Source: Sediminicoccus sp. KRV36 (GTDB taxonomy: Bacteria; Pseudomonadota; Alphaproteobacteria; Acetobacterales; Acetobacteraceae). From it: a DNA stretch of 64,000 nucleotides. Location: contig NZ_CP085081.1 of the NCBI RefSeq assembly GCF_023243115.1, positions 186,001 through 250,000 on the forward strand, written 5' to 3'. Shown piece after piece: positions 16,490-24,162 of the stretch. Under the pieces are notes generated by a model, which saw only the letters and a list, made by a program, of their open reading frames with translations, did no database searches and was not told the origin of the DNA. The first letter of the stretch is position 1; every line of letters begins with the position of its first letter. Made by a program: the position numbers and the translations under genes.

Positions 16490-16950
16490 CCAGGCAGGAT
16501 CGCCACCGGTGCTGCGCGCGGTGAAGGCGGCGGCGTGGCGGTGGCGGGCCGTGGCTCGGCCGGGCTCGCGGCGGGCTGGGCGGGAGCGGGCACCGCCGGC
16601 CGCGCGGAGGTGGGCGCGCTGGGTCGCGCCGGTGCTGTCACCGCGGGTTGCGCCGGCGTGGGGACTGTCGGCGTGGCGAAACCCGGGGCGGGCTGCGTCG
16701 AGGCGGGGGGCGCAGCGACCGGCCGCCCCGTGCCAGGGAAGTTCTGGCTGGCCTGGCGCTGCCGTGCCGTCCGCCGGCTGCGTTCAGACCCCGCCTGGGA
16801 TGGCCGTGGCGGCGGCTCGACGGGGCGGTTGAGATCCTGCTGAAAATCCCGACCATCCCCAAAGATGGCTCCGTTGGGCGATACGCCCTGGGCCAGCGGC
16901 GCCGTGACGGGGGAAACCAGCAGAATGGCGAGGAGAGCGACGTGCTTCAT
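16447..16950 (-). CDS. Secreted Pro/Ala-rich protein, paralogue of the next gene
   Basis: A 167-residue exported protein that I do not recognise. Residues 1-20 are a signal peptide (MKHVALLAILLVSPVTAPLA). The mature N-terminus QGVSPNGAIFGDGRDFQQDL, then SRRTARQRQASQNFPGTGR, closely matches QGIAPNGVVFGQGW and RQAQFNRNFPGT in the protein encoded at 17124-17396, so the two are paralogues. The remaining C-terminal half is low-complexity Pro/Ala/Thr sequence, typical of a periplasmic or cell-surface spacer. The 3' end overlaps the TAXI gene on the opposite strand by 43 bp. A 173-bp gap separates it from its paralogue. Confidence 0.72.
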   Translation of the reverse strand: MKHVALLAILLVSPVTAPLAQGVSPNGAIFGDGRDFQQDLNRPVEPPPRPSQAGSERSRRTARQRQASQNFPGTGRPVAAPPASTQPAPGFATPTVPTPAQPAVTAPARPSAPTSARPAVPAPAQPAASPAEPRPATATPPPSPRAAPVAILPGQSTGAARGTPASR

Positions 16951-17123
16951 GGCGTGTGTTGAACCTCTCTGGTCGCATTCTAACGCGGGCCGAGCCGGAT
17001 CGTCGCGGCATTTTCAGCTGAGCCCGTGTCCGGCCTGCAAGGCTGCATTGGGCCCCGGCCCCGGCGTTCAGCCCGCTGTTCCGCAGGGCCGGTCCGCTGG
17101 AGGTCCGCTGCCGGCGCCAGTGT

Positions 17124-17396
17124 TCAGCGGCTGGCGCTGGTGCGGCGGATGGGCGTGCCCGGGAAGTTGCGGTTGAACTGGGCCTGGCGGGCGGCGCGGG
17201 CGGCGCGCTCGGCCGCGGTGCCGGAGCCCTGTGCGGCCTGCATCCGCTCCAGCGTCGAGAAATCCTGCGGCAGGTTCCAGCCCTGGCCGAACACCACGCC
17301 ATTCGGCGCAATGCCCTGCGCGGCGGCGCCATGGGCGAAGGCCGCGCCAGCGAAACCGGCGATCAGCAGGGCAGCGGACAGGGTGAAGCGGCGCAT
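17124..17396 (-). CDS. Small secreted protein, 90 aa, paralogue of the preceding one
   Basis: Exported protein of unknown family. Residues 1-26 form a signal peptide (MRRFTLSAALLIAGFAGAAF, with cleavage after AFA or AAA). The mature part is about 64 residues: QGIAPNGVVFGQGWNLPQDF, a polar Ala/Arg-rich helix (TAAERAARAARQAQFNRNF) and PGTPIRRTSASR. The PNGxxFGxG and NFPGT blocks are shared with the protein at 16447-16950, which has an added Pro-rich tail. Both lie on the same strand in tandem, consistent with a local duplication. No enzyme motif or Cys is present in the mature region. Confidence 0.72.
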   Translation of the reverse strand: MRRFTLSAALLIAGFAGAAFAHGAAAQGIAPNGVVFGQGWNLPQDFSTLERMQAAQGSGTAAERAARAARQAQFNRNFPGTPIRRTSASR

Positions 17397-17513
17397 GGGG
17401 ATCTTCCTCGTCTCGGCGGCGGGGGGATTTCCCCGCCGGTGAGAGAAGAATTAGCGCGCGGCCTCTCATCGGCGTGAGGGCAAGAAACCCATCACACCGA
17501 TAGAGGTTACCTA

Positions 17514-18644
17514 TCAGACGCTTTGCAGCAGCCCGGCGAAGAGCTTGGCCCGTGGCGCCATGCTGCTGACGATCACATGCTCCTCCAGCGTATGGGCCAG
17601 GGCGCCGATGATGCCGAGGCCGTCCAGCGTGGGGATGCCCATCGCGCCCGTAAAATTCCCATCCGAACCGCCGCCCGAGGATTGGTGCGGCAGCGCGAAA
17701 CCCAGCCGCTTGGCGATCCCTTCGGCGGTGGCGTGCAGCGCCAGCACCTTGCCATCCGGCTCCCAGACCGGGCGTGTCACGCCGCGCTTCACCTCCAGCT
17801 GCACGTCATTCCCCGTGGCCTTGCGGTTCAGCATGATCTCCACGGCGGCATCCAGGTCTTCCTGGCGCTTGGCCATGGAGAGCGCCTCGGCGTCGCAATA
17901 GGTCGCCACGCAATTCACCCATTGCCCGGCATGAATGACGCCGACCGAGAAGGTGCAGGCCTCGGTCGTCATTTCCTCGATCGCGATGACCTGCTTGCAC
18001 ATCTCGCGGATGGCGCTGCGCCCCTCGCCCAGCCGCGCGCCGGCATGGCTCGGCTTGCCGGTGGTGCGCAGGTTGAAGCGCGCGATGGCGTAGCGGCCGG
18101 TGACGACGCCGCCATCGGGCCGCGCGGGCTCCGGCACCAGCACGACGGAATGACGTGCCGCTTCGGCCTCGATCAGGTCCCGCGTGGAGGGGCTGCCGAC
18201 TTCCTCATCCGGCGTCAGCAGCACGGTCACGGGCTTGGAGGTGGCGATGCCGGCGATGGCGAGCTGGCGGATCGCCTCGATGGCGAGATAGGTGCCCCCC
18301 TTCATGTCCTGGATGCCGGGGCCATAGGCGCGGTCACCCTCGCGCTTGAACGGCAATCCGCCGGCCAGCGTGCCGATGGGATGCACCGTGTCCAGATGCG
18401 CCAGCACCAGGATGCCCGGCTCTTTCGAGGCATGCGGGAAGCGGGCGCGGACGCAATCGCCAAAGCCCATGCGGCCGGGAATCGTCTCGACCGTGGCGCC
18501 CATCAACGCCAGGTGGCGTGCGGCGAGTGACATCATGCGGTTCACCGCCGCGGCGTCATGCGTCGGGCTTTCGCATTCGACCCATGTGCGCAGGCCGGTG
18601 AGCATCGCCTCATTGTCGAAGGGCAGGTCGAGCTTGGCTTCCAT
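17514..18644 (-). CDS. M20 family metallopeptidase (glutamate carboxypeptidase-like)
   Basis: A 376-residue zinc-dependent peptidase or deacylase related to carboxypeptidase G2. Zinc-ligand motifs are visible as ILVLAHLDTVHPIG (His and catalytic Asp), AYGPGIQDMKGGTYLA (bridging Asp), TVLLTPDEEVGSPSTRD (catalytic Glu pair), and LGIIGALAHTLEEHV (C-terminal His). A dimerisation/lid domain lies between (RFNLRTTGKPSHAGARLGEG). No signal peptide is seen, so it is cytoplasmic. It is divergent from the racemase-fold gene at 18707 with 62 bp between starts; together they look like a small N-acyl or N-carbamoyl amino acid or dipeptide utilisation unit, an inference from context only. Confidence 0.92.
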   Translation of the reverse strand: MEAKLDLPFDNEAMLTGLRTWVECESPTHDAAAVNRMMSLAARHLALMGATVETIPGRMGFGDCVRARFPHASKEPGILVLAHLDTVHPIGTLAGGLPFKREGDRAYGPGIQDMKGGTYLAIEAIRQLAIAGIATSKPVTVLLTPDEEVGSPSTRDLIEAEAARHSVVLVPEPARPDGGVVTGRYAIARFNLRTTGKPSHAGARLGEGRSAIREMCKQVIAIEEMTTEACTFSVGVIHAGQWVNCVATYCDAEALSMAKRQEDLDAAVEIMLNRKATGNDVQLEVKRGVTRPVWEPDGKVLALHATAEGIAKRLGFALPHQSSGGGSDGNFTGAMGIPTLDGLGIIGALAHTLEEHVIVSSMAPRAKLFAGLLQSV

Positions 18645-18706
18645 GGAGTCTCCTGTTCGTGTCGTATGGCGGCCTTGCCGCGCCGATGGGGAATAAGGAA
18701 AACAGG

Positions 18707-19438
18707 ATGCGTCTGCTCGTCGCCAATGCCAACACCACCGAGGCCATCACGCAGCGCTGCGCCGCCGCCGCGCGAGAGGCCGCCGCGGCCGGCACGCAGA
18801 TCATTCCCGCGACGCCGCGCTTCGGGCCGGAGGTGATCAGCACGCGGGCGGAGAATATCATCGCCGGCCATGCCCTGCTGGCGCTGCTGGCCGAGCATGC
18901 GGGCCAGGTGGATGCGGTGCTGCTGGCGGTCAGTCATGACACCGCGCTGGAAGCCGCGCGCCAGCTCATGCCCTGCCCGGTGGTGGGGATGACGGAAGCC
19001 GCCTGTTTCACCGCCTGCCTCGTGGGCGGGCGCTTCGGCCTCGTGACCTTCGGTGGCGTGGAGACCTACCGTGAGCGCATCACGCAACACGGGCTGGCCA
19101 CACGCCTTGCCGCGCTGATCGGCGTGGATGCGACCCCGCAGGAGAGTGTGCGGGACCCCGAGGGCGTGCGGCGCAAGGTCCAGGCCGGCATCGCGCACGC
19201 GGTGGCCGAAGGGGCCGAGAGCGTGATCCTCGGCGGTGCCGCGCTGGCCGGCTTCGCGGCCGGGATGCAGGCGGAGGCTTCCGTGCCCCTGCTGGATGGC
19301 ATCGCCTGCGGGGTGAAGCTGGCCGAAATGCTGGTGGCGTTGAAGCTGCCCAAGCCACAGAGCGGAAGCTTTGCCGCGCCGCGCGGGCGGAACAGCATGG
19401 GGCTGACGCCAGAGCTGGCGGCGATGCTGAAAGGCTAG
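18707..19438 (+). CDS. Asp/Glu/hydantoin racemase family protein lacking both catalytic Cys
   Basis: A 243-residue protein of the Asp/Glu/hydantoin racemase superfamily. Start at 18707 (MRLLVANANTTEAITQRCAA) has AAGGAAAACAGG just upstream; the earlier Met at 18659 overlaps the divergent promoter. The fold signature is clear: NANTTEAI at the N-terminus, PVVGMTEAACFTACLVGGRF in the middle, and VPLLDGIACGV late. Hydantoin racemases use two cysteines, near positions 76 and 181. Here the corresponding segments read AVSHDTALEA (Ser76) and VILGGAALAG (Gly177), so both are absent. It may be a non-racemase member of the superfamily or act as a binding protein. Divergent partner of the M20 peptidase gene. 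Confidence 0.82.
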   Translation: MRLLVANANTTEAITQRCAAAAREAAAAGTQIIPATPRFGPEVISTRAENIIAGHALLALLAEHAGQVDAVLLAVSHDTALEAARQLMPCPVVGMTEAACFTACLVGGRFGLVTFGGVETYRERITQHGLATRLAALIGVDATPQESVRDPEGVRRKVQAGIAHAVAEGAESVILGGAALAGFAAGMQAEASVPLLDGIACGVKLAEMLVALKLPKPQSGSFAAPRGRNSMGLTPELAAMLKG

Positions 19439-19535
19439 AGCGGGCTTCGTTCGCAAGGGCTCACGACACCCGCTCCAGCTTTTGTTGTCACGCGTGTTCC
19501 AAGCCGCCTTGCCAAGCCACAAGGCTTGAAAACGC
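19439..19535 (-). repeat. Mosaic intergenic repeat, family A, copy 2 (reverse)
   Basis: Fills the gap between the convergent racemase and EamA genes. Reverse-complemented, its first half aligns with copy 1 (GCCTTG/CAAGGC hairpin, GGAACACGCGTGACAAC, AAAGCTGGAGCGGG). Its other end carries the 22-bp sequence at 19448-19469 that recurs exactly at 22852-22873. GAGCGGG and CCCGCTC at the ends of that part form a stem. Confidence 0.62.
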
Positions 19536-20366
19536 TCAACGCCCCATCCGCGTCAGCCGCATATTCACCACCCCGGCCGCCACCACCAGCGCACCGCCCA
19601 TCACCGTGGTCCAGGGCAGCGGCTCGGCGAAGACCAGCACGCCGAGTGCGGCGGCAAAGACCAGCTGGAGATAGGCCAGCGGCTGCAACCGGCTCGCCTC
19701 CGCCAGGTCCAGCGCGCGGATCAGGAAGTAATGGCCGAGCGTGCCGGAGATGCAGAGCAGCCCCATCCAGCCCCAATCCGCGAAGGCGATGGGCGTCCAG
19801 ATCCAGGGCGTCAGCAAGGTGATTGCCGCAGCCCCGGCCAGGCCCGTGTAGAAGAAGCTCGTCTCCGGCGGGTCATCGCGCGCGACCAGCCGGGTGATAA
19901 GCCCATAGGCTGCGAAATTCAGCGCGGCGAGCAGCACCAGCAAGGCGGCGGGCGAGAACATGCCAGGCCCCGGCCGCAGGATGAGCAGCACGCCCAGCGC
20001 GCCGGCCAGGATGGTGAGCCAGCGCATCAGCGTGACACGCTCGCCCAGCACGGGGCCGGCGAGTGCAGTGATGATCAACGGATAGCAGGCGAAGATGGCA
20101 TGCGTCTCGACCAGGCCCAGCAGCTTGAAGGCGTTGACGATCATCCAGACCTGCACCACCAGCATCACGCCACGCAGGCTTTGCACGAAGGGCCGCTTGC
20201 TGCGGATGACGCCGCCGATCCCGCCGGGCGAACGCGCGGCGCGCAGCACCACGAAGCCCGCGAAGAACCAGTAGCGGATCAGCAGGATGCCCAGCACCGA
20301 ATAGATTTCGGCAAGGTAGCGCGAAATGGCGTCCTGGGTGCCGAAGACGAACATCGCCGCCACCAT
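19536..20366 (-). CDS. EamA/DMT superfamily transporter
   Basis: Inner membrane drug/metabolite transporter of about ten helices with two EamA repeats. Visible landmarks are FVFGTQDAISRYLAEIYSVL, GLVETHAIFACYPLIITALA, PVLGERVTLMRWLTILAGAL and, in the second repeat, YFLIRALDLAEASRLQPLAY and PLPWTTVMGGALVVAAG. The first ATG in frame (20366) would clip the start of TM1; the frame is open further upstream as LAQDSRKGLLLMVAAMFVFG, where a CTG at 20399 may be the real start. It follows the flavoprotein gene by only a few bases on the same strand and is probably co-transcribed. Substrate unknown. Confidence 0.85.
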   Translation of the reverse strand: MVAAMFVFGTQDAISRYLAEIYSVLGILLIRYWFFAGFVVLRAARSPGGIGGVIRSKRPFVQSLRGVMLVVQVWMIVNAFKLLGLVETHAIFACYPLIITALAGPVLGERVTLMRWLTILAGALGVLLILRPGPGMFSPAALLVLLAALNFAAYGLITRLVARDDPPETSFFYTGLAGAAAITLLTPWIWTPIAFADWGWMGLLCISGTLGHYFLIRALDLAEASRLQPLAYLQLVFAAALGVLVFAEPLPWTTVMGGALVVAAGVVNMRLTRMGR

Positions 20367-20404
20367 GAGCAGCAGGCCCTTGCGGGAATCCTGGGCCAGC
20401 GGGG

Positions 20405-21835
20405 TTACTCGGCGGCCAATCGGGCCGCGTCGATTTCCACCTGCTTCTCGTCATAGGCGCGGAGATCGACGTAGAGGCGGGGCATGTCCTCGGCAAAGAG
20501 GTTGCGCGTCACACCGGCGGCCACACGCGGAGCGGAGATCGCCATGGCGTTGATCGAGCTGCCGGCCGGGCCGAAGCTCATCGTCGTGCCGATCCCGAAC
20601 AGGTGGATGCCCGAAATCCAGGGCGTCTCGCCGGGGTGTTTTTCCACGAAGGCGCTGTCGGCGTTGAGATAGGGGTAGAGGGCCAGGCGCGGATTCGCTT
20701 CCTCCGGCGGGGGCGTGTAGCGGTCTCCCCAGGTGGCGATGTTTCCCGCGCAATGGGCGAGTTCCGGGCGCAGCGCGGCATCCATCCGCACGCCGGTGCC
20801 GGTGATGCAGTAGTCCGCGGTGAAATCGCCGGTTTGCGTGGTCAGCACCACGCGGCCTTTCTCGATGCGCGCCGCCTGCCACTCGCGCCCGGCATGCAGG
20901 CGGAAATTCGGGAAGCGGATCACGCGGTCATAATGATCCTGCGCGAAGCCCTCGCGCATGCCCAGCACATGGGACATGAAGCGCCAGCGCCATTCATCCG
21001 GCATCTCGCCCATGTGGCGCAGGAAGCCGGCGAAGGTGAGCCAGCGATAGGGCTGCACCACCATGAGTTCCGCGCGGCGGCAGAAGATATGCACCTCCGC
21101 AGCACCGTGTTCCAGCGCGACGGCGGCATTGTCGAAGGCCGAGGCGCCAGCACCCAGCACCGCCACCACCTTGCCGCGCAGGGCGGCGAAATCAATCATT
21201 TCATTCGTATGGGCGCGGAACTCGCGTGGCAGGGCGGCGATATGCTCAGGCATCCACCAGGCGCCGATGCCCTCCTGCCCCGTCGCCATCACGATCTTGC
21301 GCGCGTGCATCGGCCCTTCGCTGGTCTCCACGCGAAAGGCAGGCAGGCCATCATCCGTGGTGGCCGGCGTGATGGCGCCCGCCTCCACACCGTTGCGCAC
21401 CGGCACGCCCGTCACGCGGCGGAACCAGAGGAGGTAGTCGTTCCAGAGGTCCTTGGGGATGAAGCGCATCGCCTCCCAATGGGCCACGCCGAAATTCGCC
21501 TCGTGCCAGGCCTGGTAGGTGAGGCTGGGCAGCCGCAGATCGGGGCCTGTCATGTCCTTCAGGCTGCGCAGGGTGCGCATGCGGCCATAGGTGGTCCAGG
21601 GCCCTTCGCGGCCGAAATCGGCACGGTCCAGCACCAGGATATTGTCGACCTTGTCCCGCTTCAGCGCATGCGCCACCGACATGCCGCATTGCCCGCCGCC
21701 GATGACCAGCACATCCAGCGCGGCCGCCCCGCCCACCGTTTTCGGCACGAGCCAGGGCGCCCTGGGGTGGCCGGTCAGGTCCAGGTCCCGCGCCACATCG
21801 GCTTCGAGTTCGGCGAGGGTCTTGGGTGCGGGCAT
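20405..21835 (-). CDS. Flavin-dependent monooxygenase / FAD-NADPH oxidoreductase
   Basis: A 476-residue two-dinucleotide-binding flavoprotein resembling flavin-containing and Baeyer-Villiger-type monooxygenases. The FAD site is LDVLVIGGGQCGMSVAHAL (about residue 40) and the NADPH site GKVVAVLGAGASAFDNAAVA (about residue 220). The intervening stretch WTTYGRMRTLRSLKDMTGPD and the C-terminal FGIGTTMSFGPAGSSINAMA are also typical for this unnamed branch. No signal peptide. It is divergent from the fatty acid desaturase at 21913, with 77 bp between start codons, and is followed directly by the EamA transporter, which may export or import the substrate or product. Substrate cannot be inferred. Confidence 0.88.
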   Translation of the reverse strand: MPAPKTLAELEADVARDLDLTGHPRAPWLVPKTVGGAAALDVLVIGGGQCGMSVAHALKRDKVDNILVLDRADFGREGPWTTYGRMRTLRSLKDMTGPDLRLPSLTYQAWHEANFGVAHWEAMRFIPKDLWNDYLLWFRRVTGVPVRNGVEAGAITPATTDDGLPAFRVETSEGPMHARKIVMATGQEGIGAWWMPEHIAALPREFRAHTNEMIDFAALRGKVVAVLGAGASAFDNAAVALEHGAAEVHIFCRRAELMVVQPYRWLTFAGFLRHMGEMPDEWRWRFMSHVLGMREGFAQDHYDRVIRFPNFRLHAGREWQAARIEKGRVVLTTQTGDFTADYCITGTGVRMDAALRPELAHCAGNIATWGDRYTPPPEEANPRLALYPYLNADSAFVEKHPGETPWISGIHLFGIGTTMSFGPAGSSINAMAISAPRVAAGVTRNLFAEDMPRLYVDLRAYDEKQVEIDAARLAAE

Positions 21836-21912
21836 CGGGGAAGCCTAAGGGGAGCGTCGCGGGCGCGCAACGCGATTGCTGCACTGCCGCATGATATGGC
21901 AGCATCCGGCCG

Positions 21913-22842
21913 ATGGCCAAGATCGCACCCCTGCCCGACATCGCCGCCCCGCGCGCTTTCTGGCGCCGCTGGGAGTTGCCGACCTGGGGCGTCGCCATTG
22001 CCATCTATGCCAGCTGGGCCACGCTGCTGCTGCTGCATGAGCAGGTGCCCTGGCCGATCGAGGCGTTGCTGGCCGCCTATATCCTCGCCTGGCATTTTTC
22101 GTTGCAGCATGAGGCGATCCATGGCTGGCGCAGCCTGCCCGGCTGGCTGCGCACCGCCATCGTCTGGCCGCCCATCGGCGGCTGGTGGCCGTTCGAGCTC
22201 TACAAGCGCAGCCACAGCAAGCACCATCGCAACACCCATCTCACCTATCCAGGCGAAGACACCGAGACGCAGTATCACAGGCAGGAAGACTGGAGCGGCT
22301 ATACCCCCGCCTTCCGCGCCGTGCTGCTGTTCAACCAGACCTTGCTGGGGCGGCTGACGGTCGGGCCCATCCTGCGGCTGCGCAAGCTGGTGTTGGTGGA
22401 AAGTGCGAAGCTGCAACGCGGCGACTTTTCCGATGTGCCGGCTTGGCTGGGCTTCTTTGTCGGGCTGGCGGGCGTGCTGTGGTTCGTGACGCAGGTGGCC
22501 CATATGCCGGTCTGGCATTACTACCTCGTCTGGGTGCTGCCGGGGATTTCGCTCGGCCTGCTGCGCGCCTTCATCGAGCATCGCTGGGGCGAGCGACCGG
22601 GCGAACGCACCGCCTCGGTCGAGAGCAACTGGCTCTTTGGCCTGCTGTTCCTGTGGAACAACCTGCACATCGTGCATCACCTCTACCCGACGCTGTCCTG
22701 GTTCGAGATTCCGGGCTTCTGGCGGCGGAACCGGGAGAAGCTGCTGGCCCATAACGGGCATTTCGTCTTTCCGGGCTATTTCGCCATTGCCCGGCGCTGG
22801 CTGCTGCGCCCGGTCTTCGTCCCGATCCATCCGGCGCGCTAG
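21913..22842 (+). CDS. Membrane fatty acid desaturase family protein
   Basis: A 309-residue integral membrane di-iron desaturase or hydroxylase. Three histidine boxes are present: QHEAIHG (about residue 66), RSHSKHHRNTHL (about residue 99) and NLHIVHHLYP (about residue 254). Two pairs of hydrophobic helices surround them (IAIYASWATLLLLHEQV; AWLGFFVGLAGVLWFVTQV). Substrate could be an acyl lipid, or a carotenoid or alkyl compound, since this superfamily is broad. It is divergent from the flavin monooxygenase at 20405-21835. The mosaic repeat at 22843 follows its stop codon. Confidence 0.88.
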   Translation: MAKIAPLPDIAAPRAFWRRWELPTWGVAIAIYASWATLLLLHEQVPWPIEALLAAYILAWHFSLQHEAIHGWRSLPGWLRTAIVWPPIGGWWPFELYKRSHSKHHRNTHLTYPGEDTETQYHRQEDWSGYTPAFRAVLLFNQTLLGRLTVGPILRLRKLVLVESAKLQRGDFSDVPAWLGFFVGLAGVLWFVTQVAHMPVWHYYLVWVLPGISLGLLRAFIEHRWGERPGERTASVESNWLFGLLFLWNNLHIVHHLYPTLSWFEIPGFWRRNREKLLAHNGHFVFPGYFAIARRWLLRPVFVPIHPAR

Positions 22843-22935
22843 AACTTGTTCCGTTCGCAAGGGCTCACGACACAACCTCTGGACCATTGATTTTCGAGCA
22901 TCTTTATCCGTCCAAACGATCCCGTTTGAATGGAT
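22843..22935 (-). repeat. Mosaic intergenic repeat, family A, copy 3
   Basis: Begins at the desaturase stop codon. Positions 22852-22873 are identical to 19448-19469 (22 bp: CGTTCGCAAGGGCTCACGAC plus AC). The distal part (GATTTTCGAGCATCTTTAT, CCGTCCAAACGATCCCGTT) differs from the other copies, which makes the family modular. Confidence 0.55.
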
Positions 22936-23037
22936 GATGCGCCAGGCCGCGATCAAGGCTGGCGGGTCATGTCCCCGCCGCGGTCGAGGGGTTGATTTCG
23001 CTTGAACCCGCGCCGCCTCGATGCCAATTGCTTCGGG

Positions 23038-23319
23038 ATGATTGAAATTCGTCCATCCCGCCGCCGCAAGGCCATCGGCATAGGCTGCCTCTGCCTCGGG
23101 CCGGTGGGGCTGATCCTGCCCATCCTGCCGGGCTTCATCTTCGTCGGCCTCGGCACCTTCATCCTGCGGGACCAGTATGTCTGGGCCTATCGCGGCGTCA
23201 GCGTGATTGATCGCCGCTGGCCGCACCTGATCCCCGGCATCGAGGCGCGTGAGGAGCGGGCGATGGCCTGGAGCGACCGGCAGATCGACCGCATGCGCGG
23301 CTGGTTCCGCCGCGGCTGA
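23038..23319 (+). CDS. Small two-helix membrane protein (PGPGW/DUF454-like)
   Basis: About 93 residues. A basic N-terminus (MIEIRPSRRRKAIGI) precedes a hydrophobic hairpin GCLCLGPVGLILPILPGFIF and VGLGTFIL, with the Gly-Pro and Leu-Pro-Gly pattern of the small PGPGW or DUF454-type membrane proteins. A charged amphipathic tail follows (REERAMAWSDRQIDRMRGW). The start at 23038 is chosen because the charged start is typical; a frame start at 23002 lacks a ribosome binding site too. Function unknown. It lies 62 bp upstream of the response regulator on the same strand but need not belong to that operon. Confidence 0.68.
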   Translation: MIEIRPSRRRKAIGIGCLCLGPVGLILPILPGFIFVGLGTFILRDQYVWAYRGVSVIDRRWPHLIPGIEAREERAMAWSDRQIDRMRGWFRRG

Positions 23320-23381
23320 GCGACATGTTTTGATACCAAAGCGCATGCGCTGGCCTGGCCCAGCCGCGCTATACCGGCCGC

Positions 23382-24158
23382 ATGAACATCGCCATCCGAC
23401 CGGGGCCCAACGACCCCGCAGACGCCGGGCCGCCGCAGCATATCGTCGTCGTCGAGGATGACCGCGAGATCGCTCAGCTCATCAGCAATTTCCTGGCGCA
23501 ACGCGGCCTGATCGTCACGCGGGCTTCGAATGAGCGGCAGCTCCGGCGCGTGCTGCGCAGCCAGGGCATTGATCTCATCCTGCTCGATATCATGCTGCCC
23601 GATGTGGACGGCCTCACCATCTGCCAATCGCTGCGGGCGGCGCCCGAGACGGCGGCGATCCCGATCATCATCGTCTCCGCCCTCAGCAGCCAGGTGGAGC
23701 GGGTGCGCGGCCTCGATATCGGCGCGGATGATTACCTGGTGAAGCCCTTTGGCCCGGAGGAGCTGCTGGCGCGCATCCGTGCCGTGCTGCGGCGGCATTC
23801 CCTGCTCCAGGCGCATCACGTGGCGAGCCTGGATATCCTGGAGGCGGAAGGGATGCGCCTCGATCTGCGGCGCCACGCCCTGCATGCCGAGAATGGCGCC
23901 CGGCTGCCGCTTACCACCATGGAGCTGGCCTTGCTGACCATCTTCATGCAGCAGCCGCAGACCGTCCTCTCGCGCGACATGATCGCGCGCCGGCTGCATG
24001 GCCGCAATCTGGACCCGCTGGACCGCACCATTGACGTGGCGGTCAGCCGGCTGCGGCGAAAGATCGAGCCCGACCCGCTGGAGCCGACGGTGATCGAGAC
24101 GGTGCGCAATGGCGGCTATGTCTTCACCCGCCCCGTGCGCAGCGTGACCGAGGCATAA
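23382..24158 (+). CDS. OmpR/PhoB-type response regulator
   Basis: Cytoplasmic two-component transcription factor of 258 residues. Receiver domain at about residues 20-135: acidic pair VVVEDDREIA, phosphoacceptor Asp in LILLDIMLPDVDG, switch residues IIIVSAL and DDYLVKPFGPEELLARI. The C-terminal winged helix (about 150-250) shows LPLTTMELALLTIFMQQPQT and DRTIDVAVSRLRRKIEPD followed by VRNGGYVF. The histidine kinase gene starts four bases after its stop, so they form an operon and a cognate pair. Target genes are not evident in the window. Confidence 0.95.
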   Translation: MNIAIRPGPNDPADAGPPQHIVVVEDDREIAQLISNFLAQRGLIVTRASNERQLRRVLRSQGIDLILLDIMLPDVDGLTICQSLRAAPETAAIPIIIVSALSSQVERVRGLDIGADDYLVKPFGPEELLARIRAVLRRHSLLQAHHVASLDILEAEGMRLDLRRHALHAENGARLPLTTMELALLTIFMQQPQTVLSRDMIARRLHGRNLDPLDRTIDVAVSRLRRKIEPDPLEPTVIETVRNGGYVFTRPVRSVTEA

Positions 24159-24162
24159 GCCC

